This document shows, in pieces, positions 42,604-50,039 of a stretch of DNA of 64,000 bases. The DNA is from Spirosoma pollinicola (GTDB lineage Bacteria; Bacteroidota; Bacteroidia; Cytophagales; Spirosomataceae). Both the position numbers and the translations under genes were made by a program. The notes beneath the pieces were generated by a model. That model was not told the origin of the DNA, did not search any database, and saw only the letters and a list, made by a program, of their open reading frames with translations. How positions within the stretch are numbered: position 1 is the first letter of the stretch; every line of letters begins with the position of its first letter. The stretch spans positions 6,935,014-6,999,013 of the forward strand of contig NZ_CP025096.1 in NCBI RefSeq assembly GCF_002831565.1. Reading direction: 5' to 3'.

Positions 42604-43167
42604 TTATTTCACGCGTTCTACATAATCGCGGGTGCGTGTGTCAACCCGGATTTTCTGACCAGATTCAATGAATAGGGGCACCATAATTTTTGCGCCCGAC
42701 TCTACCTCAACCCGTTTTTTAGGGCTATTGGCCGTATCGCCTTTAACCCCGGGTTCGGCATAAGTCACTTCCAGTTCAACGAAAGGCGGCAACTCACACG
42801 AGAGTGGTGTGTCGCTTTCAGCATTAACTAATATTTCAACTTCCTGCCCTTCTTTCATCAAATCGGCTCCTTCTACGATTTTTTCGTCCAGGTTAATTTG
42901 ATCAAATGACTCTTGGTCCATAAAGTTATAGCCCGATTCGTCTTTGTAAAGGTATTGGAATTTCCGGCGCTCAACCCGAACCGGGTAAATTGTTGCACCC
43001 GAATTAAAGGTATTATCTATCACACGGCCCGTTGTCAGGCTCTTCAACTTGGTGCGTACAAAAGCCGCGCCTTTTCCCGGTTTTACGTGTTGAAACTCGG
43101 TGATTTGAAAAAGATCGTGGTTGTAGTTAAGAACTAATCCATTACGGATATCTGCGGTCGTTGCCAT
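42604..43167 (-). CDS. efp: Translation elongation factor P
   Basis: 187 residues, the standard length. Domain I has the tip loop PGKGAAFVRTKLK with Lys32 at the modifiable position. FMDQESFDQI is in domain II, and the C-terminal OB domain ends SGQKIRVDTRTRDYVERVK. It relieves stalling at polyproline stretches; the accB linker, rich in Pro/Ala, is one such target in the same operon. Efp between fabH and accB is the usual Bacteroidota order. The modification enzymes EpmA/B are not in the window. Confidence 0.97.
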   Translation of the reverse strand: MATTADIRNGLVLNYNHDLFQITEFQHVKPGKGAAFVRTKLKSLTTGRVIDNTFNSGATIYPVRVERRKFQYLYKDESGYNFMDQESFDQINLDEKIVEGADLMKEGQEVEILVNAESDTPLSCELPPFVELEVTYAEPGVKGDTANSPKKRVEVESGAKIMVPLFIESGQKIRVDTRTRDYVERVK

Positions 43168-43297
43168 TGGTTTTTAATGGATGATGATTAATGGATAATG
43201 GATAATGAAAGCGAATAAGAATGGCTCTACTACTTGTCTACTAGTGTTAAGCATTACTCATTCGGGGCCGCCCGTGCGGTTCATTATTCATTTAATT
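43168..43297. repeat. Iterated-word spacer between fabH and efp
   Basis: 130 nt with tandem ATGGATA/AATGGAT words. AATGGATAATGAA (43197-43209) has its inverse TTCATTATTCATT (43280-43292) at 12 of 13 positions. No gene. Confidence 0.55.
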
Positions 43298-44281
43298 TCA
43301 GTAGGCCCATTTTACGTATGCGGCTCCCCAGGTAAAGCCACCACCGAACGCTGCCAATACCAGATTGTCACCTTTTTTCAGTTGCGACTCATAGTCGAAC
43401 AAACAAAGCGGAATAGTGGCCGCTGTAGTATTACCATACTTATGAATATTCATCATGACCTTTTCGGTCTGAATACCCATTCGATGTGCCGTAGCGTCGA
43501 TAATGCGTTTATTGGCCTGGTGTGGTACCAACCAGGCGACATCATCGCCAGCGAGGTGGTTCCGTTCCATAATCTCAGCCGATACATCGGCCATATTTTT
43601 TACGGCGAATTTGAAAACCGATGGGCCGTCCTGATAAACGTAATGCCAGCGTTTTTCGACGGTTTCGTGGGTGGGTGGATAGCGGCTACCGCCCGCTTTC
43701 TGAAACAGATGGTTTTGTCCAACGCCATCCGACTTGATAATGGTATCCAGCACACCAAGGCCTTCTGTATTAGGCTCAAGCATCACGGCTCCAGCTCCAT
43801 CGCCAAATAAAACGCAGGTTGTGCGGTCGGTATAATCCGTAATGGCCGACATTTTATCTGCCCCAACGACAATAACCTTATTGTATTTACCTGACTCGAT
43901 AAATTGCGTGCCAATCGTGAGGGCATACAGGAATCCGGAACAAGCCGCCTGAATATCGAAACTCCCCACATTGCGAATACCCACCATATCGCAAATCAGA
44001 TTTGCGGTACATGGAAAAACAAAATCGGGTGTAGTCGTCGCGCAGATCAGCAAATCGACCTCTTCGGGTTTGATGTTCAGTTTTTCGAGCAGCCCTGCCA
44101 CGGCTTTTGCTCCCATGTGTGAGGAACCCATGCCCTCACCTTTTAGAATATGCCGTTCTTTGATACCGGTCCGGCTAGTAATCCATTCATCATTTGTATC
44201 CACCATACGCTCCAATTCGGCATTGGTCAGCACGTAATCGGGAACGTAGCCGTGAACTCCAGTTATGGCAGCTTTACTCAT
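43298..44281 (-). CDS. fabH: Beta-ketoacyl-ACP synthase III FabH
   Basis: 327 residues. Catalytic triad: Cys114 (DIQAACSGFLYA), His254 (VPHQANKRI) and Asn284 (HKYGNTTAAT). DEWITSRTGIKERH is near 31-44. It starts fatty acid synthesis by joining an acyl-CoA primer with malonyl-ACP. It lies downstream of plsX, as in many bacteria, with efp following. Length and motifs are normal. Confidence 0.96.
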   Translation of the reverse strand: MSKAAITGVHGYVPDYVLTNAELERMVDTNDEWITSRTGIKERHILKGEGMGSSHMGAKAVAGLLEKLNIKPEEVDLLICATTTPDFVFPCTANLICDMVGIRNVGSFDIQAACSGFLYALTIGTQFIESGKYNKVIVVGADKMSAITDYTDRTTCVLFGDGAGAVMLEPNTEGLGVLDTIIKSDGVGQNHLFQKAGGSRYPPTHETVEKRWHYVYQDGPSVFKFAVKNMADVSAEIMERNHLAGDDVAWLVPHQANKRIIDATAHRMGIQTEKVMMNIHKYGNTTAATIPLCLFDYESQLKKGDNLVLAAFGGGFTWGAAYVKWAY

Positions 44282-44381
44282 AAGATGATAGTACAGTTAT
44301 CAGTCAACAGTAGCTGGTGAACAGTTATCAGTGCATCAGATAATCAAAATCTGTTTACTGCTCACTGATACTTGCCCACTC
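44282..44381. repeat. Iterated-word spacer between plsX and fabH
   Basis: 100 nt. ACAGTTATCAGT occurs twice in direct orientation (44293-44304 and 44321-44332), and CACTGATA at 44363-44370 is an inverse of part of it. No ORF. Confidence 0.6.
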
Positions 44382-45323
44382 TTAACTGAGTGCCTGTGCA
44401 ATTTTAGTGTATGCATCGGATTCAACCTGCCGGATGGCTAAGTTGATCATATTTTTGATAGCTAACGGCGATGAAATACCGTGGGCAATAATTACATTTC
44501 CGTTAACGCCCAGAATTGGACTTCCGCCAACTGATTCGTAGTTGGTTTTATCCAGAAATTCATCGCTGAGACCTCGTTGTGCGGCCACTTTATAGAAGGA
44601 CTCACCCAATTTAAACATCGCGTTACCCGTAAAACCGTCCGTAATAATTACGTCGGCATGGCCAGCGAAGAAGTCTCCACCTTCTATATTGCCAACAAAG
44701 TTAATTCGGTTATTGTCTTTTAGAAGTTGATGTGCGGCCTGGGCTATCAAGGATCCTTTTTGCTCCTCAGAACCAATGTTCATCAACGCCACACGTGGTT
44801 TTTCGATGTTAAACGTACACTGTGCATAGATAGAACCGATTTCGCCAAATTGAGCCAGCATCTCGGGTTTACAGTCGGCGTTGGCACCGATGTCGAGCAT
44901 AACGGCATACCCACCGGTTAATTGGGGAACGAATCCGGCAATACATGGCCGCAAAATTCCATCAATAGCTTTTACGCTGAATAGAGCCCCAACGTGCATA
45001 GCGCCGGTATTCCCCGCGCTGCAAAATGCCTGCACCTTACCCTCTTTCAAAAGTTTAAACCCAACCCCGATACTGGAATTGGGTTTCTGCGAGAGCGCTT
45101 TGGTTGGGTGCTCGCTCATATCAATAACATCGTCGGCATTTACCAATTCGATGTTGGCAACTGCACCGGCACTATGTTTGTCAATTAACTCCTGTATTAT
45201 AGCCTGCTTGCCAATTAGCACAATAGCTACATTCTCCGGCAATTCAGCAGCGGCCATCAACACTCCTTCCACAATTGCTTGGGGAGCAAAATCGCCACCC
45301 ATTGCGTCCACTGCAATTTTCAT
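44382..45323 (-). CDS. plsX: Phosphate acyltransferase PlsX
   Basis: 313 residues. MKIAVDAMGGDFAPQAIVEG is the diagnostic start, NADDVIDMSEHPTKALSQKPNSSIGVG is near 85-110 and SAGNTGAMHVGALF near 120-133. A C-terminal GNVIIAHGISSPLAIKNMI stretch completes it. It converts acyl-ACP and phosphate to acyl-phosphate for phospholipid synthesis. Located between rpmF and fabH in the usual order. Confidence 0.97.
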   Translation of the reverse strand: MKIAVDAMGGDFAPQAIVEGVLMAAAELPENVAIVLIGKQAIIQELIDKHSAGAVANIELVNADDVIDMSEHPTKALSQKPNSSIGVGFKLLKEGKVQAFCSAGNTGAMHVGALFSVKAIDGILRPCIAGFVPQLTGGYAVMLDIGANADCKPEMLAQFGEIGSIYAQCTFNIEKPRVALMNIGSEEQKGSLIAQAAHQLLKDNNRINFVGNIEGGDFFAGHADVIITDGFTGNAMFKLGESFYKVAAQRGLSDEFLDKTNYESVGGSPILGVNGNVIIAHGISSPLAIKNMINLAIRQVESDAYTKIAQALS

Positions 45324-45404
45324 TGACTCCGTTTGTTCAATACCTCCCAGTTAAGCTGGACTCTTAATAAATACGCGTAAAAATAGGGAGGTGGCAGGCA
45401 ATAA

Positions 45405-45452
45405 AAAAGTATTTCGCGTTCATCTTGGGAAAGACGTCAACGAAATACTTTT
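45405..45452 (-). promoter_or_regulatory. Hairpin between rpmF and plsX
   Basis: AAAAGTATTTCG (45405-45416) pairs with CGAAATACTTTT (45441-45452) over 12 bp around 24 nt that hold further partial pairing. U-rich right arm in the transcript direction; it could attenuate read-through from rpmF into plsX. Confidence 0.5.
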
Positions 45453-45468
45453 CAGAAATAGGTGAGAT

Positions 45469-45663
45469 TTAAGCTGTTTTAGCGTAATTCTCAATAACCA
45501 TTTGCCCTTTGTAGAACAGATTGCCTTCAAAAACGTGGGCGTGGTGACGCTCGTGTACTTCGCCGGTTTGGGCGTCGGTTGAAAGCGCTACAGGAGTAGC
45601 CTTATAGTGCGTTCTGCGCTTATCGCGCCGGGTGCTGGAGTGGCGTCGTTTGGGGTGTGCCAT
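45469..45663 (-). CDS. rpmF: Ribosomal protein bL32
   Basis: 64 residues. The basic start MAHPKRRHSSTRRDKRRTHY is diagnostic for bL32. The zinc-binding cysteines of some bL32 forms are absent, so this is the C-minus version. It joins the 50S subunit. The gene follows yceD and precedes plsX as in most bacteria, which couples ribosome and lipid synthesis. Confidence 0.96.
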   Translation of the reverse strand: MAHPKRRHSSTRRDKRRTHYKATPVALSTDAQTGEVHERHHAHVFEGNLFYKGQMVIENYAKTA

Positions 45664-45752
45664 ATCAGTTTACAGTTGTCAGTTATACAGTTGCAGAATT
45701 CTAAAGTTGGTTGTCAGTAAAACTATACAACACGATAACTTTATCACTCAAA
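45664..45752. repeat. Iterated-word spacer between yceD and rpmF
   Basis: 89 nt with several CAGTT(G/A)TCAGT-like words (for example CAGTTTACAGTTGTCAGTT at 45665-45683 and TTGTCAGTAAAAC later). No gene. Confidence 0.4.
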
Positions 45753-46301
45753 TTAATTATCACTCAGTTTTCGCAAAGCGGCCCAGCGAGGATCAATATC
45801 CGGCTGGTCGTCTGCATCGTCATTATTCGTTTCTACGCCAGAACTGTAGATAAGTTTTACATCCTGGTCATCGTCATCCTGATCGTCCTCCGCTCGAAAA
45901 CGGGGGTGAAGCCGCTTCATGGGTAGAGACAGGCTTATGAACTCAAAAATGTAACGGGCTACATTAATCGTTGATGTATTCCGTTCAATGAGTTCAATCT
46001 CGTCGCTTAACTCTTCATTGTGATCGCCGAATTTCAGCAACATTGACCGTTGCGTATCGACCAACTCATCATATTCATCGAGGCTGCGGTCGCAGGTCTG
46101 CTCAACCGCTCCCACAATATGAAAGTCCAGACGAATCATCGTCTCCGACTTATCGAGCACCAAATGTGTCTGAACATTGCCCGCTTTGATCAATTCCTGT
46201 TCAAGCGCGACAAAAAACGAACTATCCGACGTGAAGTCGTATTCGTAGCGTTTGTTGTCAAGACCAACAATGTGAATATCGTATGCGCGTAATGGGTTCA
46301 C
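45753..46301 (-). CDS. yceD: YceD/DUF177 protein
   Basis: 182 residues. The middle part has LDFHIVGAVEQTCDRSLDEYD, matching the conserved CxRCLxxF-like block of YceD, here with a single cysteine and no CxxC. ISLSLPMKRLHPR is the second conserved block. The acidic C-terminal tail runs from DDQDDDDQD on, followed by the normal PRWAALRKL ending. YceD/DUF177 proteins affect 23S rRNA or ribosome accumulation. Always upstream of rpmF; it is the first gene of the operon ending with accC. Confidence 0.9.
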   Translation of the reverse strand: MNPLRAYDIHIVGLDNKRYEYDFTSDSSFFVALEQELIKAGNVQTHLVLDKSETMIRLDFHIVGAVEQTCDRSLDEYDELVDTQRSMLLKFGDHNEELSDEIELIERNTSTINVARYIFEFISLSLPMKRLHPRFRAEDDQDDDDQDVKLIYSSGVETNNDDADDQPDIDPRWAALRKLSDN

Positions 46302-46346
46302 CTCGTATCTCCTCCGCTCCGGTTACCCGGTCAAAAAATAAGACCG

Positions 46347-46354
46347 CAAAGGTA
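46347..46354 (-). promoter_or_regulatory. -7 box of the yceD-accC operon
   Basis: Minus strand TACCTTTG (exact TAnnTTTG), 46 nt ahead of yceD. No convincing -33 TTG at the required spacing. Confidence 0.55.
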
Positions 46355-46546
46355 CGAAACGTTTGTTAATCAGGAAAGTGCTGCACCAAAAAAGGTTGCT
46401 CCTAATTGATTAATTACCTTGATTACAGCCGTTTTCACTGTAGAATCGCCATGTTATCATCCTAAAGTAGGATTCAGTATTTTCAAAGAGCGTCGGGATT
46501 GGTGGAGACAAGGGTTAATGTTCAGCGTTCTTTCAATGAGTAGACT

Positions 46547-47458
46547 ATGCTTTTAACCATTCTCACGATCTCCTCGTTGGCAGTTTTGGTTCGCATTGTG
46601 GCCAATCCCCTCTCGAATGTATTTCAGAAACAGTTGACCCAGCGAGCAGCAAATCCATTGTTCGTTACGTCGGTTACCTACGGTATTCTGATGCTGGTTT
46701 GTCTTGTCTTTTGGACTCAGCTTCAGTTTACAGGTTTATCGTCCGGATTTTGGTTGAGCATGTTGATCGCCAGTCTGTTTGCTATGTTTGGCAATGTCTT
46801 TTTAGTAAAAGCGATGCATATTGGTGATTTGTCGGTGCTGGGTCCAATCAACGCCTACAAAGCCATCGTAGGAATGCTGATCAGCGTTTTTCTTCTCAAC
46901 GAAGTTCCGGGATGGTGGGGGCTTGTTGGCGTGTTGCTGATTGTAGTGGGCAGTTATGTTGTGCTGAATGACAAAAAACGGCAATCGAATGAATTACCGA
47001 CGCAGACAAATAAAACCGGACTGTTTCAGCGACCGGAAGTTAAGCTGCGGCTGGCAGCACTGGTGTTTTCGGCTATCGACGGGGCTTTCTTAAAAAAAGC
47101 CATTATTCTTTCCACGCCCTCAACTGCATTTTTTTACTGGTGTACATTGGGTTTCGCTTTTACCTTTATCTGGATTCTTCTGACAATGAGAACCACCTGG
47201 CGGGTCCAGACAGCTTTACTCCTTTCGCAGAAAAGTACCTACCTTGCCTTATGTATAACTGTTGGTGTGACTCAGATGGCCAGTAACATTGCCCTGGCCA
47301 ATATGCCCGTTGGCTACGCGCTGGCTTTGTTTCAAACGTCAGCATTGGTGAGTGTTCTGTTCGGTTATCATTTCTTTAGCGAACAGGGTATTCTCCGAAA
47401 GCTCATTGGCGCGGGTATTATGGTTGCCGGTGCAGTACTAATTACCGTTCTGGGCTAA
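46547..47458 (+). CDS. EamA/DMT-family transporter
   Basis: 303 residues with about ten hydrophobic segments arranged as two five-helix EamA halves. LSVLGPINAYKAIVGMLISVFLLNEVPGWWGLVGVLLIVVGSYVVLNDKK (about 95-145) contains the usual end of the first repeat, and LFQTSALVSVLFGYHFFSEQGILRKLIGAGIMVAGAVLI the end of the second. Such proteins export amino acids, drugs or other metabolites. Substrate unknown. Divergent from the yceD operon, with a small ORF 46 nt downstream. Confidence 0.82.
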   Translation: MLLTILTISSLAVLVRIVANPLSNVFQKQLTQRAANPLFVTSVTYGILMLVCLVFWTQLQFTGLSSGFWLSMLIASLFAMFGNVFLVKAMHIGDLSVLGPINAYKAIVGMLISVFLLNEVPGWWGLVGVLLIVVGSYVVLNDKKRQSNELPTQTNKTGLFQRPEVKLRLAALVFSAIDGAFLKKAIILSTPSTAFFYWCTLGFAFTFIWILLTMRTTWRVQTALLLSQKSTYLALCITVGVTQMASNIALANMPVGYALALFQTSALVSVLFGYHFFSEQGILRKLIGAGIMVAGAVLITVLG

Positions 47459-47504
47459 CATCTTGCCGATTTACGAGTTATCGTTACCTAACTATTTTTC
47501 TATT

Positions 47505-47714
47505 ATGGCACAGTATCAACTCGTCGAAAAACACAAAATTGAGCACCACAACGAATACTATGAGGTGCGTACAACACAGGATGATGACCAACCTAAAAGC
47601 CTGTTTTTCAGTACAAATGAAGAAAATCTGGAAGAGGTTGCTGCGGCTGTTGTCGCCGAACACCTGCCCGGAGCGAAACACTGGACTGTTATTCCACATC
47701 GGAAAGACAATTGA
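47505..47714 (+). CDS. Small unknown protein
   Basis: 69 residues from ATG 47505; a longer reading from 47463 is unlikely. Acidic and hydrophilic, with the sequence EHHNEYYEVRTTQDDDQPKSLFFSTNEENLEEVAAAVV. It appears to be a compact alpha/beta protein, probably cytoplasmic. No family is recognised. It lies 46 nt after the EamA transporter and 141 nt before a protease gene. Confidence 0.5.
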   Translation: MAQYQLVEKHKIEHHNEYYEVRTTQDDDQPKSLFFSTNEENLEEVAAAVVAEHLPGAKHWTVIPHRKDN

Positions 47715-47855
47715 ACCACATTATAAAAATTACCGAATACAAAATTTTAATGAAGTCTTAAACAAATATCATTGATTATAGTTGCGCTAAAGTTTATCTT
47801 CACGAAACGAATACCAAGAAGCCCTATAGAGTTTCTCTGACCGTAACGTGTACCG

Positions 47856-49367
47856 ATGAAAATTAGCAAGATTCTGCGTTTAGTAAGTTTATTTGTTGGT
47901 TTAAGTTGCCAAATTTCACAAGCTCAGGTACTTACGCCTAGTCAGGCCCGTACCGACCTTAGTTATCTAAAACGGAAGCTCGATTTGCTCCATCCAGGCA
48001 TGGGTTATTACACACCCCACGCCCGGATGGAACAACTATACGACTCCTTATATAATCGTTTGACATCCCCCGTCGACTACCTGACGTTTTTTCATCATGT
48101 CAGCCCCTTCGTGGCCGCTATCAAGGATGGCCACACAAACCTGAACCATCGAAAAAATTACATTGGCAAGTCCACCCGATTCTTTCCTTTCTATATTCGA
48201 TTGGTCGAATCACAGTATTTTATCAGTCATAACGTGTCGTCAGATACGACCCTTCAGCGTGGCACCGAATTGCTGGCGATTAATGGGCGGGCGGTTGCCG
48301 ATGTGCATGATGAATTGATGAATGCTGACCACTCCGGCTCTGACGGGGATAATCTTACAGGCCGACGCCAGTGGAGTCTGATACAATTTGCCGACTACTA
48401 TGCGGCCTGGTTTGGCTCGGCAGATTCCATAAAAATCACCTATCGACTGGCAGACGACAGCCTTGTCCGGCAAACGAAGCTAAAATGCCTGACTCTGGAC
48501 AATTTCCGGCACAGAATACAACGGCGGTATGGTATTGAAACAGACCGGCGTCCCAATTTATCGGTTCGGATGGTCGATACGCTTACGCACACGGCTGTAC
48601 TGCGCATTTCCACGTTTATGGGCATTAAGAAGAAAGACCCATTTCAGTGGGCCTTCAATCGTCGCTTAAAACGAGCATTCAAACAGATACGGCAGGAAAA
48701 CGTACAAAACCTGGTGGTCGATATGCAGGGAAATGGCGGGGGTATTGTTATGAACTCAGCGCACTTGCTACGGTACTGGATGCCAAAATCCTTCCGCATA
48801 ATGGACCATGAGGAAATGAAAAAGGGCGCTCGTGCCGAACTCGTGACGCGCTGGAATCCTTTTTCGGCACTGAACTTCAGTCTGCAATACCGGGATGATA
48901 ACCGGGGTGGCTTTGCAAGCCGGTTGGCAAACCGACGCTACCGACCCCGGCATCGGGATGCATTTGCCGGGAACCTGTATTTTCTCATGAATGGCGCGTC
49001 GTTTTCGGCTACTACGTCGGTACTGGCCAAAACGCTTGATGCAGGTATGGGCACTTTTGTTGGCGAAGCGAGCGGCAGCGCTTATTGGGGCGACTTTGCC
49101 GGACATTTCAAAACCGTAACGTTGCCCAATTCCAAACTTCAGGTACGAATTCCACTCAAAAAATTAACGCATGCCGTTGAAACCGAACGGGCAAATGGCT
49201 TTACCGTAGAACCGGATTTTATCGTTACACGCAGTTTCGACGACCTTATGCATAACCGGGATTATGTGCTGGATTATACGCTTCGGCTCATTCGCGAGGG
49301 TATCGTGGTGCGGCCCGGCGTAGAGAAACAGATGAATCGGAACCGGGCGTTGCAGGCTTCACGTTAA
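47856..49367 (+). CDS. S41-family peptidase (tail-specific protease-like)
   Basis: 503 residues. Signal peptide (LRLVSLFVGLSCQISQAQ, to about 23). The TSPc domain spans residues about 240-480: VLRISTFMGIK, NLVVDMQGNGGGIVMNSAHLLRYW, then FLMNGASFSATTSVLAKTLD with the nucleophile Ser in GASFSATT, and GEASGSAYWGDFAG. There is no clear PDZ core, but residues about 120-200 carry one-like loops (RGTELLAINGRAV). Likely a periplasmic or outer-membrane processing protease. The second catalytic lysine of S41 is not evident. Monocistronic. Confidence 0.8.
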   Translation: MKISKILRLVSLFVGLSCQISQAQVLTPSQARTDLSYLKRKLDLLHPGMGYYTPHARMEQLYDSLYNRLTSPVDYLTFFHHVSPFVAAIKDGHTNLNHRKNYIGKSTRFFPFYIRLVESQYFISHNVSSDTTLQRGTELLAINGRAVADVHDELMNADHSGSDGDNLTGRRQWSLIQFADYYAAWFGSADSIKITYRLADDSLVRQTKLKCLTLDNFRHRIQRRYGIETDRRPNLSVRMVDTLTHTAVLRISTFMGIKKKDPFQWAFNRRLKRAFKQIRQENVQNLVVDMQGNGGGIVMNSAHLLRYWMPKSFRIMDHEEMKKGARAELVTRWNPFSALNFSLQYRDDNRGGFASRLANRRYRPRHRDAFAGNLYFLMNGASFSATTSVLAKTLDAGMGTFVGEASGSAYWGDFAGHFKTVTLPNSKLQVRIPLKKLTHAVETERANGFTVEPDFIVTRSFDDLMHNRDYVLDYTLRLIREGIVVRPGVEKQMNRNRALQASR

Positions 49368-49496
49368 ACTCGTACCTTTATATTGTATTCGGTTCATTCA
49401 TTACGGAACTCGGTGATAAGTATAACCCAGGCAACAGCTTGTCAGACAATTGCCTACTATCACCGACGATCGTAAACGGCCGTAAACTATTCATTT

Positions 49497-50039
49497 GTGT
49501 ATTGCATCGTTGACGTTGAAACGACTGGGGGCGTTAAAGGCCCTACTCGCCTTACCGAAATTGCCATCTTCCGCCACGACGGACAGCAAGTGGTTGACTC
49601 ATTCCATTCACTGTTGAATCCCGGCTGTCTGATTCCTCCGTTTATCCGGCACTTAACCGGTATTTCGAACGAGATGGTGCAGGACTCCCCCACTTTTGCC
49701 GATGTTGCCAACGACGTGCTGAACATTACGAAAGACGCCATTTTTGTAGCGCACAACGTTGGTTTCGACTTTGGCTTTATCCAGAAAGAACTAAACTGGC
49801 TAGGCCACGATTACTTCCGGCGGACTCTCTGCACAGTGCGTACGAGCCGTAAATTATTGCCGGGTCACCCCTCCTATAGCCTGGGCAAACTTTGCCGTTC
49901 TCTTGAGATTCCGCTCAATGGTCGCCACCGGGCGCAGGGCGATGCAGCCGCAACGGTGTTGCTGTTCGAAATGCTGCTGCGAAATGACGCGCAAGGCTTA
50001 ATTCCCCGCATAACTCCTCACATTGAGTACACCCGCTAA
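49497..50039 (+). CDS. DnaQ-like 3'-5' exonuclease (DEDDh)
   Basis: 180 residues. ExoI VDVETTGG at the N-terminus has the D and E of DEDD. ExoII VAHNVGFDFGFIQKEL (about residue 82) and ExoIII HRAQGDAAAT (about residue 146) complete the DEDDh set with a catalytic His. No other domain. The GTG 49497 start is chosen because no ATG occurs upstream in frame and ExoI begins straight after it; a few residues may be missing. It may proofread DNA or process RNA. Convergent with the sensor kinase, overlapping by 4 nt at the stops. Confidence 0.85.
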   Translation: MYCIVDVETTGGVKGPTRLTEIAIFRHDGQQVVDSFHSLLNPGCLIPPFIRHLTGISNEMVQDSPTFADVANDVLNITKDAIFVAHNVGFDFGFIQKELNWLGHDYFRRTLCTVRTSRKLLPGHPSYSLGKLCRSLEIPLNGRHRAQGDAAATVLLFEMLLRNDAQGLIPRITPHIEYTR

